Shown here in pieces: positions 8,218 to 15,080 of a stretch of DNA of 37,677 bases (positions are counted from its first letter, which is position 1; each line of letters starts with the position of its first letter). A program made the translations under genes and the position numbers. The DNA is from an uncultured Flavobacteriales bacterium (GTDB lineage: Bacteria; Bacteroidota; Bacteroidia; Flavobacteriales_D; Crocinitomicaceae). Below the pieces are notes generated by a model that saw only the letters and a program-made list of their open reading frames with translations, was not told the origin of the DNA and did not search any database. The DNA is taken from positions 1 through 37,677 of the forward strand of contig CAJXCU010000022.1 of the NCBI GenBank assembly GCA_913051935.1. Direction: 5' to 3'.

Positions 8218-9690
8218 ATGAAAGCAATCATCATCGGTTCGGGTATTGGAGGAATGGCAAGTGCTATTAGAATGGCATCCTTGGGGCTGGAAACACATGT
8301 TTTCGAGCAAAATGCTTTTTATGGGGGTAAGATCAATTCAAAGTCCTTGAAAGGTTATCGATTTGATGTCGGTCCTTCGGTATTCACGGAGCCCCATCTT
8401 ATTGATGAGCTGTTATCAGTGCAGAATCCCTCTAACATCGACTTCACTTACACAAAGCTACCTGTTTCTTGTTGCTATTTCTTTGAGGATGGTACAAGAA
8501 TTCCCCTACCGACAGGAACCAAAGCTGTGGCTCAGTCTTTATCAGAAAACTTAGGGGAAGACCAGAAGAAAATAGAAAGGTTTTTAAAGCGTCTCGAATT
8601 TAATTATAAGGCCGTATACGCTGTTTTCATAGAGTCCTCATTGCATCGGATCAAGCAATGGTTGAATCGAAATATTTTCAATGCCATTTATCGCATCCCA
8701 TTTTACGGATTGTTCTCATCCATGAATAGCGTAAACACTAGAGATTTCGATAACCCTAAAACTGCACAAATATTTAATCGATTTGCCACCTATAATGGTA
8801 GCGACCCTTACCGGAGCCCAGCCATGTTTAATATAATTGCCCATCTGGAGCTCAACATCGGACCTTTCATGCCGAATGGCGGAATGGTCAAAATAAGTGA
8901 TGCCATTTATAAAAAAGCCATTGAATTGGGTGTGCAGTTTCATCTCAAGTCACGTGTGGACGAAATTCTCTACGCTGATGGTAAGGTTGACGGAATTATT
9001 GCTGATGAGCAAAAACATGAGTGCGATATTATTGTAAGCAATATGGATGTGCATTTCACCTATGAAAAGCTTTTGCCTAAATTAAGAGGGCCTCGAAAAA
9101 TATTGGAACAAGAAAAATCGACCTCTGCAATTGTCTTTTACTGGGGCATTCGGAAATCATTTGACATACTTGATGTTCATAATATTTTCTTTTCAGAGGA
9201 CTATGAAGGTGAATTCAATTCAATATTTCGGCAAAAGAGTTTATCTGATGACCCTACAGTTTACCTTCATATTTCTTCCAAAATGCAAAAAGAAGATGCT
9301 CCATCAGGTTGTGAGAATTGGTTTGTGATGGTGAATGCACCAATTGACTCGGGTCAGGACTGGGAGGTCCAGAAGAAAAAAGTTAGGTCCAGTATAATTC
9401 GCAAACTAAGTAAACAACTTCACGAAGATATCTCTGAATTGATCGAGACTGAAGAGAATATTGATCCTGTAATTATGGAACGGATGTATTCAGGTAAAAA
9501 TGGTTCTATTTACGGCAATGCATCTAATTCTATTCTGTCCTCGTTTTACCGCCACCCAAATTTTATGGCAAGTATTAAAGGTTTGTACTTCTCAGGGGTA
9601 ACTGTTCATCCCGGAGGAGGAATACCGCTTGCATTAAATAGCGCGGCGATTGTTCAACAATGTGTGAAGAAAGACTTTTCAATCTACTAA
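8218..9690 (+). CDS. Carotenoid desaturase, CrtD-like (phytoene desaturase family)
   Basis: A 490-residue FAD-dependent amine oxidase/phytoene desaturase superfamily protein. The N-terminal dinucleotide-binding motif is GSGIGGMASAIRM (about 8-20), followed by EQN and a GGKINS segment and GYRFDVGPSVFTEP. The C-terminal FAD-contacting block is GLYFSGVTVHPGGGIPLALNSAAIV. Compared from memory with CrtI and CrtD proteins, the N-terminus with GGKI rather than GGRA favours the 1-hydroxycarotenoid 3,4-desaturase (CrtD) group, which in flavobacteria makes monocyclic carotenoids such as myxol or saproxanthin. CrtI or a 4,4'-diapophytoene-type enzyme cannot be excluded. No other carotenoid genes are in the window. 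It sits behind a 259-base AT-rich gap. Its end overlaps the convergent CapA-like gene by 12 bases. Confidence 0.75.
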   Translation: MKAIIIGSGIGGMASAIRMASLGLETHVFEQNAFYGGKINSKSLKGYRFDVGPSVFTEPHLIDELLSVQNPSNIDFTYTKLPVSCCYFFEDGTRIPLPTGTKAVAQSLSENLGEDQKKIERFLKRLEFNYKAVYAVFIESSLHRIKQWLNRNIFNAIYRIPFYGLFSSMNSVNTRDFDNPKTAQIFNRFATYNGSDPYRSPAMFNIIAHLELNIGPFMPNGGMVKISDAIYKKAIELGVQFHLKSRVDEILYADGKVDGIIADEQKHECDIIVSNMDVHFTYEKLLPKLRGPRKILEQEKSTSAIVFYWGIRKSFDILDVHNIFFSEDYEGEFNSIFRQKSLSDDPTVYLHISSKMQKEDAPSGCENWFVMVNAPIDSGQDWEVQKKKVRSSIIRKLSKQLHEDISELIETEENIDPVIMERMYSGKNGSIYGNASNSILSSFYRHPNFMASIKGLYFSGVTVHPGGGIPLALNSAAIVQQCVKKDFSIY

Positions 9691-10761
9691 TAGAGTGGGG
9701 TTTATTTCTTTAACGTTCTGATTTTTAGACATTATTTTTCTTGCGTTCTTTATAAAAATCTTCATCCTAGAGAGGTGTTCTGGATTTTTTATTTGTTTTT
9801 TTGCCGGGTAACTTGAACAAGGGAGTACCTCAAATACTTTTTTATTTGCTCTTGTCGGTTTATTGACCCAAATAAGGTGATAGCCGGCATTTTTGATATT
9901 TAATAGATCATTGTTTTTTTCGAGTTCAATTTCAAGCATCATTCCTCCATCCGTATTCACACTTGCTTGATTTGATACAAAATTCCCCAAAGAATAGGCG
10001 ACAAGCTGGTCTTTTTCCTTATTCCATTCAATTTTCTGTAAGACGTGTGGATGACCACCAATAATTATATTTACTCCATTTCGAAATAAAAATTCAGTGA
10101 TTTTTTTTTGAAACGCATTGGGTTGTGTTTGGTATTCTATTCCCCAATGGACATTGGCTATTAAGGCATCTAGCTTTTCATTCTGACTCTGCTCAATATC
10201 CAATAAGATTTGATTGGTATCAATGTAATTCACTGAGGTTGGTTTTGGCGCTTTTAAACCATTTGTTCCGTAGGTATAATTTAGCATTCCAACTCTGATG
10301 TCGTCTTTTCTTAAAATCATTAAGTTTCTCAATACTCGATCTTTTGGATTTTTGTAGGTGCCATTGTGTGCAATATTGAGACTATCGAGGACATCTATGG
10401 TTCTGATTATTCCCTTTCCGCCGCGATCACATGAGTGGTTATTGGCCGTAACTAAAATGTCAATACCGTTATTTTTACAGGCCTCGGCAAGTGCGTCAGG
10501 CGATGAAAATTGAGGGTATCCAGTGTATGGCGCTCCTGCTAATGTCACTTCAAGATTTGCTATGGCGAAGTCAGGTTTTTGGATGATTTCACGTAGTTGA
10601 CTAAAAACAATATCATAGTTGTATGTTTTGTCTGTCGGATCATGAGCTGCTTCAATTTGACCACCATGTCCCATAATATCTCCTAAAAAAACAAGTGACA
10701 TTGAGCTTTGGCTATGCGAAATATAGCTTAATAGAAGGAATAAAAGACTGATGGTTTTCAT
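9679..10761 (-). CDS. CapA/PgsA-like exported metallophosphatase-fold protein
   Basis: A 360-residue protein with a signal peptide (MKTISLLFLLLSYISHSQS) and a CapA-type calcineurin-like phosphoesterase domain. Conserved metal-site blocks are visible in order: FLGDIMGH, NLEVTLAG, TANNHSCDRG, NVHWGIEYQ, GGHPHVLQ and SLGNFVSNQ. Family members are known from poly-gamma-glutamate capsule synthesis (PgsA/CapA), but most stand-alone homologues in Bacteroidota have no capsule context and no proven substrate, and there are no pgsB/pgsC genes here. The predicted location is periplasm or cell envelope. It is convergent with the CrtD-like gene (12-base overlap) and divergent from the GreA/B-like gene. 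A capsule role is inference from the family name only. Confidence 0.82.
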   Translation of the reverse strand: MKTISLLFLLLSYISHSQSSMSLVFLGDIMGHGGQIEAAHDPTDKTYNYDIVFSQLREIIQKPDFAIANLEVTLAGAPYTGYPQFSSPDALAEACKNNGIDILVTANNHSCDRGGKGIIRTIDVLDSLNIAHNGTYKNPKDRVLRNLMILRKDDIRVGMLNYTYGTNGLKAPKPTSVNYIDTNQILLDIEQSQNEKLDALIANVHWGIEYQTQPNAFQKKITEFLFRNGVNIIIGGHPHVLQKIEWNKEKDQLVAYSLGNFVSNQASVNTDGGMMLEIELEKNNDLLNIKNAGYHLIWVNKPTRANKKVFEVLPCSSYPAKKQIKNPEHLSRMKIFIKNARKIMSKNQNVKEINPTLLVD

Positions 10762-10836
10762 AATGTTAAATATGATTTGAAAGTACTATTTTCGTACCAA
10801 ACTGCATTCTAATGAGTGTTTTTTTATTCGTCTGAA

Positions 10837-11295
10837 ATGGAAAAAGATATAAATAAAGCGGATTTTTTGGATGCAATGCATGAAAGGGTTAGGTGCAGTA
10901 TTTCGGAGGCTTCAATTATACTACAGGGTATTCAGGAATCTATAGATTCTGAGACACAGAGTACAGCGGGAGATAAACATGATACTTCTAGGGAATTAAT
11001 GCAACAAGAAAGAAATAAAGCAGCTCAAAATCTTCAGAATCAAATTTCCATGGATAGTCTAGTATTAAAGCTGAAAAGGATTACTGTTTCTTGTGAAGTC
11101 AGATTTGGTAGCCTAGTATTGACAAACGTTGGTTGGTTTTTCATTGGCTTACCATTAGGGAGAATACAGTTCGAGGATAAGGATATATTGTGTGTTTCTG
11201 GTAATGCTCCTGCCGCAAAAATTTTGGAAAGTGAGCGGGTAGGGGCTTCAATTAAAATAAATGGGAAGAACATTAAAATTTTAAGCATAAAGTAA
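10837..11295 (+). CDS. GreA/GreB-like protein (often labelled 3-oxoacyl-ACP synthase)
   Basis: A 152-residue protein with an N-terminal helical, coiled-coil-like half containing the SETQSTAGDKHDTSRELMQQER segment (residues about 44-65). A beta-rich C-terminal half follows, with GSLVLTNVGWFFI, DILCVSGNAPAAKIL and a final GASIKINGKNIKIL. This layout matches a Bacteroidota family that databases often call 3-oxoacyl-ACP synthase, although it has no ketosynthase features. The acidic coiled coil plus FKBP-like beta domain, with an APAAKILxxxRVGASIKI core, resembles the Gre transcript-cleavage and Rnk class. I infer an RNA-polymerase-associated role. The ATG at 10837 is preferred over a GTG at 10816, which would add only FFYSSE-type residues. 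A terminator hairpin begins right at the stop codon. Confidence 0.75.
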   Translation: MEKDINKADFLDAMHERVRCSISEASIILQGIQESIDSETQSTAGDKHDTSRELMQQERNKAAQNLQNQISMDSLVLKLKRITVSCEVRFGSLVLTNVGWFFIGLPLGRIQFEDKDILCVSGNAPAAKILESERVGASIKINGKNIKILSIK

Positions 11296-11321
11296 AAAAG
11301 TGAGGCAGAGCTCACTTTTTT
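11294..11321 (+). terminator. Intrinsic terminator after the GreA/B-like gene
   Basis: An 11-bp perfect stem (AAAAAAGTGAG 11294-11304 with CTCACTTTTTT 11311-11321) encloses a 6-base loop, GCAGAG. The T-run is built into the 3' arm. The hairpin overlaps the TAA stop codon at 11293-11295. Confidence 0.8.
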
Positions 11322-11416
11322 GGATAAATATTTACGGTAGGTTATTTATTTATTTATTTCAATGTTTTCATACTAATTACGGAAATATTTTTTCGAGGTT
11401 ACATTTTTAAGATTGC

Positions 11417-11707
11417 CTAGTAGAACCTTTTGAAAAAAGATAAATAAGTTCTCTCAATTAAAATCCCAAAAAGATGGATCCAAAATAGAATCCCTATTGG
11501 TAATATGATGAAAGAAAGCTTATTAAATTCCCAAGCGGTTTGAATATTAAGATGCATGAGATGCATGATACCTCGCGTCAAACCGCACCCTAGACATTCT
11601 ATATCAAAAAAAACCATAGACAGACACATACTCTGTCCCTTGTCAAAATACTCTGCAGGTAAAAAAAATAAAAAAAGAAATGCTCCAAGTGTAATTACAA
11701 GGAGCAT
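11417..11707 (-). CDS. DUF2752 family membrane protein
   Basis: A small membrane protein of 96 residues with the DUF2752 hallmark CLGCGLTRGIMHLMHLNIQTAWEFN, a conserved Cys-x-x-Cys-Gly-x-Thr-Arg motif between two hydrophobic segments. The family's function is unknown. The neighbouring upstream gene encodes a lipoprotein with a YqaE/Pmp3 domain. The frame is open further upstream to a TTG at 11752 (15 more residues, overlapping the upstream stop by 23 bases). The ATG at 11707, 22 bases after that stop, is the simpler start. Its position last in a minus-strand run suggests co-transcription with the YqaE-type gene. No terminator was found directly downstream on this strand except the symmetrical hairpin at 11294-11321, about 100 bases away. 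Confidence 0.8.
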   Translation of the reverse strand: MLLVITLGAFLFLFFLPAEYFDKGQSMCLSMVFFDIECLGCGLTRGIMHLMHLNIQTAWEFNKLSFIILPIGILFWIHLFGILIERTYLSFFKRFY

Positions 11708-11729
11708 TTTTTTAAAGCCTCGAAATATT

Positions 11730-12353
11730 TTATCTGCCTTCAAGAACCACAATTAAAGCATGAATGACTCCTGGGATTCCGCACAGTAAGGTTAAAATCA
11801 AGTTGATTGTACATCGATCTGTCCAGTATCCTTCATACAAATAGACAGCCAAGGGTGGTAGCAAAATCGCCAATAAAACTAACAATACTATATCGGTATT
11901 TGAGCCTTGTTTTTTCTGTTCTTTTTTTATTTCCTTTATAATTGCTTTGGCTTCTTTTTTAGTTGATTTTACCTCTTTTTTGCTCAACGCTCGATTTAAG
12001 ATGGCATTATTGAATTTCTTATTTTCTATTTTCTCCTCTCCGATGTTGTTTTGTGGTCCATTAAACATCATATCGATTGCTACAGGATGATTTAAATTCT
12101 TGTTCGCCAAATCAATCTTAATCGGTGCCTCATATTTATTTTTAAACTTTTCTGTCTTTTTTGAATTGGAAACAATAATATCCTTTTGAATTGATTGAGA
12201 ATGAATAACCTTACGGTTTTTATTCATCTTAACGGAGGCATTGTTCCAATTTACAGTGAAACCTTTTCTGTGATAGCGTTTTTGGACAGAACAGGAATCT
12301 AGCAAAAGGGTCATGGCCAATGCGGCAGTTAATAGGATGGCAAATTTTTTCAT
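11730..12353 (-). CDS. Lipoprotein with C-terminal YqaE/Pmp3 (UPF0057) domain
   Basis: A 207-residue protein with an unusual three-part build. There is a lipoprotein signal peptide ending LLLDSC at about residue 21. A basic, lysine-rich, probably helical linker follows (ALSKKEVKSTKKEAKAI and on), then a C-terminal YqaE/Pmp3 domain with two membrane helices (LLVLLAILLPPLAVYLYEG, then WTDRCTINLILTLLCGIPGVIHALIVVL). Pmp3/YqaE peptides elsewhere are roughly 50 residues, free-standing, and linked to salt or membrane-potential stress in yeast and plants. The lipidated extension is, as I recall, a Bacteroidota habit. The membrane topology (outer-membrane lipid anchor versus inner-membrane helices) is unresolved. 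It is followed closely by the DUF2752 gene and preceded by the PorP fusion gene at an 80-base gap. Confidence 0.85.
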   Translation of the reverse strand: MKKFAILLTAALAMTLLLDSCSVQKRYHRKGFTVNWNNASVKMNKNRKVIHSQSIQKDIIVSNSKKTEKFKNKYEAPIKIDLANKNLNHPVAIDMMFNGPQNNIGEEKIENKKFNNAILNRALSKKEVKSTKKEAKAIIKEIKKEQKKQGSNTDIVLLVLLAILLPPLAVYLYEGYWTDRCTINLILTLLCGIPGVIHALIVVLEGR

Positions 12354-12386
12354 TTTAATCGAATTTAGGTTAAAAATAAAGTTAAT

Positions 12387-12415
12387 AAAAAAGAGGACTT
12401 GTTGCTTCTTAAGTC
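12387..12415 (-). terminator. Possible weak terminator after the PorP/SprF operon
   Basis: On the minus strand, GACTT (12415-12411) and AAGTC (12400-12396) can pair around a 10-base loop, and a CTC plus a run of six T (12392-12387) follows. The short stem makes it weak, so read-through into the YqaE-type gene is likely. Confidence 0.35.
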
Positions 12416-12433
12416 GAATTTAAACTGAAAAGC

Positions 12434-14074
12434 TTAATCAAAAATTATCTTGAGTTCTACACGTCTGTTTTTCTGTCGTCCCGCTGCAGTCGAGTTATCT
12501 TCAATAGGTTTAGATTCACCAAAGAATTGGGTCTTTATTCGGCCCTCATCAATCCCATTTTGCATTAAGAAACGTTTGACTGATTCACTTCGCTTTTTAG
12601 ATAGAATCATGTTGGCATCATCGTCACCCACATTGTCTGTGTGTCCAGAAACTTGAATCTTCCAAATAGGTTTTTTCTTAAGTATATTGGCTAACTCCAA
12701 AAGTGAGGGCTTGGAAGCATTCTTGATGACATCCAAATTAGTTTCAAATTCGAGATTGTTAAATGCAGTATTCAGAATTTCTTGTTCTTTTTGTTCAATG
12801 ATCGGACATCCTTTATTTTCAATCGGCCCTGCTGTCTTAGGACATTCGTCATCTTTGTCTAGTAGACCATCACCATCCGTATCTTCATAGGGGCAACCTC
12901 TGTTTTCTATAGGTCCAGCAATACTCGGGCAATCATCAGCGTTGTCGAGTAATCCATCGCCATCTGTATCAGGATAGGGGCAACCATTATTCTCTAAAGG
13001 TCCAGAAGTTTTAGGACAATTATCTACTGCGTCAAAAAGTCCATCTCCATCCGTATCAGGGCATCCCTTAAATTCTTCTAAACCTGGTGTGTCAGGACAG
13101 AGGTCATCTTTGTCAAGAATTCCGTCACCATCACGGTCAGGGTTTTCCTCTTTTTGGGGTTCTTTTTTTGGTTCAGGTTTATTGAATTGGTAGGCCAGTA
13201 ATACCTCATGAGATCCGCTTGAATAGGCGCTTATATCCGTTAGGGAATAATCATAGCTATAGGCAAAAACAGTGTTCTTAAAGTTGAACCCAAGCATTGC
13301 AATCGCAGATTCTGAATGTCTGTAGCTCAATCCAAAGAATAGTAAATCATTAAAGGTTGATTTAGCGCCTATTTCGAGTAGAGAAGGAGCAATAAAGGTA
13401 CTGCGCATTAGAAAGTAAGGGTTCAAATCAAAAGATTCTGACAGTTTAAAGGAGTATGATGTTGAAAAATTATAATGCCGAATCAATCGATTTTCTCCCA
13501 ATTCAAGGGAATTTAAATCGTCGAGCTTAGCTAGTCGGCTTTGGATCAATTGATTGACACCAAATCCAAGCCTTAATTTATCATTTAAGGAATACAAAAG
13601 CCCAAAGCTCATGTCTGGAGACATTTGCTTGACACTACCACTTAAGCTAGGGTCTGGGTCAATGTTTGCAATTCCAGAGCCATCATAGCTGTATTGGTTA
13701 AGTACACCCGAAATGGCCATAGATAAATTGGACTTATCATTCAACTTAAGAATGTAATTGTAGTTCAGCATCAATCCCATTTGAGCTACGGCACCCCCAG
13801 CATCATCCATAAAGAGCATTCCTCCTAATCCCATCTGCTGGTTTTTGAGTAGCGTGTGACCGCCTAGTGTATAAGTTGATGGTGCGCCTTCAAAACCACC
13901 CCATTGGTTGCGGTATCCTAGCTGTACGCGAGGTGAATTTGTGACACCTGTGTAGGCCGGGTTGATGACAAAGTCATTCCAAAAGAATTGGCTGTACATA
14001 GGCAATTGTTGTGCATTGGTATAGTCTAACCCAACGACTAGTAAAATAAATAGAAGGCAAAAAATGTTTCTCAT
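12434..14074 (-). CDS. PorP/SprF-type T9SS membrane protein fused to TSP3 repeats and an OmpA domain
   Basis: A 546-residue outer-membrane protein. After a signal peptide (about 1-21) comes a PorP/SprF beta-barrel (about 23-297) starting QQLPMYSQFFWNDFVINPAYTG, the classic opening of the family. Four thrombospondin type 3 calcium-binding repeats follow (about 312-425), each with a DxDGDGLxD core and a CP...GCP pair. An OmpA C-terminal peptidoglycan-binding domain ends the protein (about 440-546, with GHTDNVGDDDANMILSKKRSESV and NRRVELKI). PorP/SprF proteins are known to support export or surface attachment of particular type IX substrates; SprF is needed for SprB. Ordinary PorP/SprF is about 300-330 residues, so the TSP3-OmpA extension is the notable addition and probably ties the barrel to the cell wall. 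The CHU_C partner gene is 6 bases upstream. Confidence 0.93.
   Translation of the reverse strand: MRNIFCLLFILLVVGLDYTNAQQLPMYSQFFWNDFVINPAYTGVTNSPRVQLGYRNQWGGFEGAPSTYTLGGHTLLKNQQMGLGGMLFMDDAGGAVAQMGLMLNYNYILKLNDKSNLSMAISGVLNQYSYDGSGIANIDPDPSLSGSVKQMSPDMSFGLLYSLNDKLRLGFGVNQLIQSRLAKLDDLNSLELGENRLIRHYNFSTSYSFKLSESFDLNPYFLMRSTFIAPSLLEIGAKSTFNDLLFFGLSYRHSESAIAMLGFNFKNTVFAYSYDYSLTDISAYSSGSHEVLLAYQFNKPEPKKEPQKEENPDRDGDGILDKDDLCPDTPGLEEFKGCPDTDGDGLFDAVDNCPKTSGPLENNGCPYPDTDGDGLLDNADDCPSIAGPIENRGCPYEDTDGDGLLDKDDECPKTAGPIENKGCPIIEQKEQEILNTAFNNLEFETNLDVIKNASKPSLLELANILKKKPIWKIQVSGHTDNVGDDDANMILSKKRSESVKRFLMQNGIDEGRIKTQFFGESKPIEDNSTAAGRQKNRRVELKIIFD
12800..13141 (-). repeat. Four tandem thrombospondin type 3 repeats within the PorP/SprF fusion
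   Basis: Four units of roughly 27-29 codons encode DxDGDGxxD...C-P...GCP calcium-binding loops (residues about 312-425). The DNA repeats too, with recurring ATC-CCATC-CGTATC-like blocks on the plus strand near 12860, 12960 and 13050. Recombination between units could change repeat number. Confidence 0.85.
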
Positions 14075-14080
14075 GCTTCT

Positions 14081-14563
14081 TTACTTTTTCAGTGTCACCA
14101 CACCGTGGTATTTTTCTCCATTATCGAGCTCGATGATGTAATAATAATCCGCAGTAGGTAATTCCTTACCGTCAAATGTTCCATCCCATGGTGCTGAGGC
14201 AGAGGTACTAAAAAAGAGTTTTTTACCCCAACGATCAAAGACTGAAATACTTGCATTAGGATAATCTTCAAGTCCCTGAATGTTCCAGTTATCGTTGATT
14301 CCATCTCCATTTGGAGAAAGTCCACCCGGAATAATAAAGGGTACTTCTGTTGCAGGAAGGACATCAGCTTGCTGAAAGCCAAGGGTTTTAATAATATCAT
14401 TTTGAATGGTAGCTGTAAAGGTTTCTCCTATGGTATAGCTCATTTGAAGATGATTGTTGGATACTGATTGTCCGGCTGAACCTATGACATCTCTTGATAG
14501 CTCAATTTGACAATAGAGAGAAAGATTTGCAAAAACAAATGCGATCAAAATGCTGCTTTTCAT
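14081..14563 (-). CDS. Small secreted protein with a CHU_C (gliding motility-associated) C-terminal domain
   Basis: A 160-residue exported protein with signal peptide MKSSILIAFVFANLSLYCQ. It has a short middle region of the type QMSYTIGETFTATI ... TLGFQQAD, seen in many secreted Bacteroidota proteins. It ends in a CHU_C type B C-terminal domain (about residues 75-160) recognisable by FIIPGGLSPNGDGINDNW, SISVFDRWGKKLF, APWDGTFDGKELPTADYYYII and the terminal GVVTLKK. This domain directs proteins to type IX secretion, and type B domains such as that of SprB need a partner PorP/SprF protein. Here such a partner follows after 6 bases in the same operon. Typical CHU_C proteins are giant adhesins, so a protein consisting of little more than the sorting domain is unusual. 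No adhesin or enzyme domain is visible. Confidence 0.88.
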   Translation of the reverse strand: MKSSILIAFVFANLSLYCQIELSRDVIGSAGQSVSNNHLQMSYTIGETFTATIQNDIIKTLGFQQADVLPATEVPFIIPGGLSPNGDGINDNWNIQGLEDYPNASISVFDRWGKKLFFSTSASAPWDGTFDGKELPTADYYYIIELDNGEKYHGVVTLKK

Positions 14564-14682
14564 GGAACTATTTTGCCCAATTTAATGGAAATTTAAGGAT
14601 TAAGCAAGATGGTGATAGAAAGTTTTTGACGTTTACGTTTGAATCAATATTCGGAGTCATATCATTTATTAATGCAACTCAC

Positions 14683-14713
14683 TTGCATTATCAAATTTTA
14701 GATATTAATTTTG
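14683..14713 (+). promoter_or_regulatory. Promoter of the candidate metal-uptake operon (TTG-N20-TAATTTTG)
   Basis: TTG at 14683-14685 and TAATTTTG at 14706-14713 are separated by 20 bases, an excellent Bacteroidota primary promoter. The -7 box ends 7 bases before the ATG at 14720, so the first gene's mRNA would have little or no leader. I do not see a clear operator inverted repeat beside it. Confidence 0.7.
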
Positions 14714-14719
14714 TACCCG

Positions 14720-15049
14720 ATGCGAAGATTACTGCTTTTGTTTGTTTTGCTTGGAATGGTGCTCATACATGCTCCGAAGGCTCTGCTACATGATTGTGTA
14801 AAAGAAACGCAATGTCACAATTTTTCCTGTTGTGACCATGAACAGGATGAAAACGATCTTTCTGTCGATATGGCAGATTGCGAACTTTGCACTTATACTT
14901 TTCATTCGGTAGACACACCTAATCTTCCCTTAAGATTCTTATCCGTCAATACAAGCTATGCTCCCTTGGCGATGAAATCTCTTTCGGTTTCTATTGGAAC
15001 TATTCAATATCCCAAATTGCGGGGTCCGCCCGCAATCGTTATGATTTAG
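14720..15049 (+). CDS. Small exported Cys/His-rich protein upstream of a TonB receptor
   Basis: A 109-residue protein with a hydrophobic signal segment (MRRLLLLFVLLGMVLIHAPKALL) followed by a Cys/His cluster: H24, C26, C32, H33, C37, C38, H40, then C54 and C57 (CELC). The C-terminus ends in LRGPPAIVMI, and a RGPP-type ending is common in small proteins encoded just before TonB-dependent receptors in Bacteroidota. The pattern suggests periplasmic binding or sensing of a soft metal ion such as zinc or copper; that is inference. The start is the ATG at 14720. A TTG three codons earlier lies inside the promoter spacing and is unlikely. The TonB receptor starts 31 bases downstream, so the two are probably one operon. 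Confidence 0.75.
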   Translation: MRRLLLLFVLLGMVLIHAPKALLHDCVKETQCHNFSCCDHEQDENDLSVDMADCELCTYTFHSVDTPNLPLRFLSVNTSYAPLAMKSLSVSIGTIQYPKLRGPPAIVMI

Positions 15050-15080
15050 ATTGCAAATTAGTTAACGATAAAAATAAATA

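Noticed and set aside
11341-11361. Short run of ATTT repeats (four copies)
   Set aside because: A simple AT microsatellite in an AT-rich gap, too short and unflanked to be called a mobile or regulatory element.
14494-14793. 99-codon plus-strand frame spanning the gap upstream of the Cys/His-rich protein
   Set aside because: It runs antisense through the CHU_C start and out of frame through the downstream gene, has no family resemblance, and would swallow a well-formed promoter (14683-14713).
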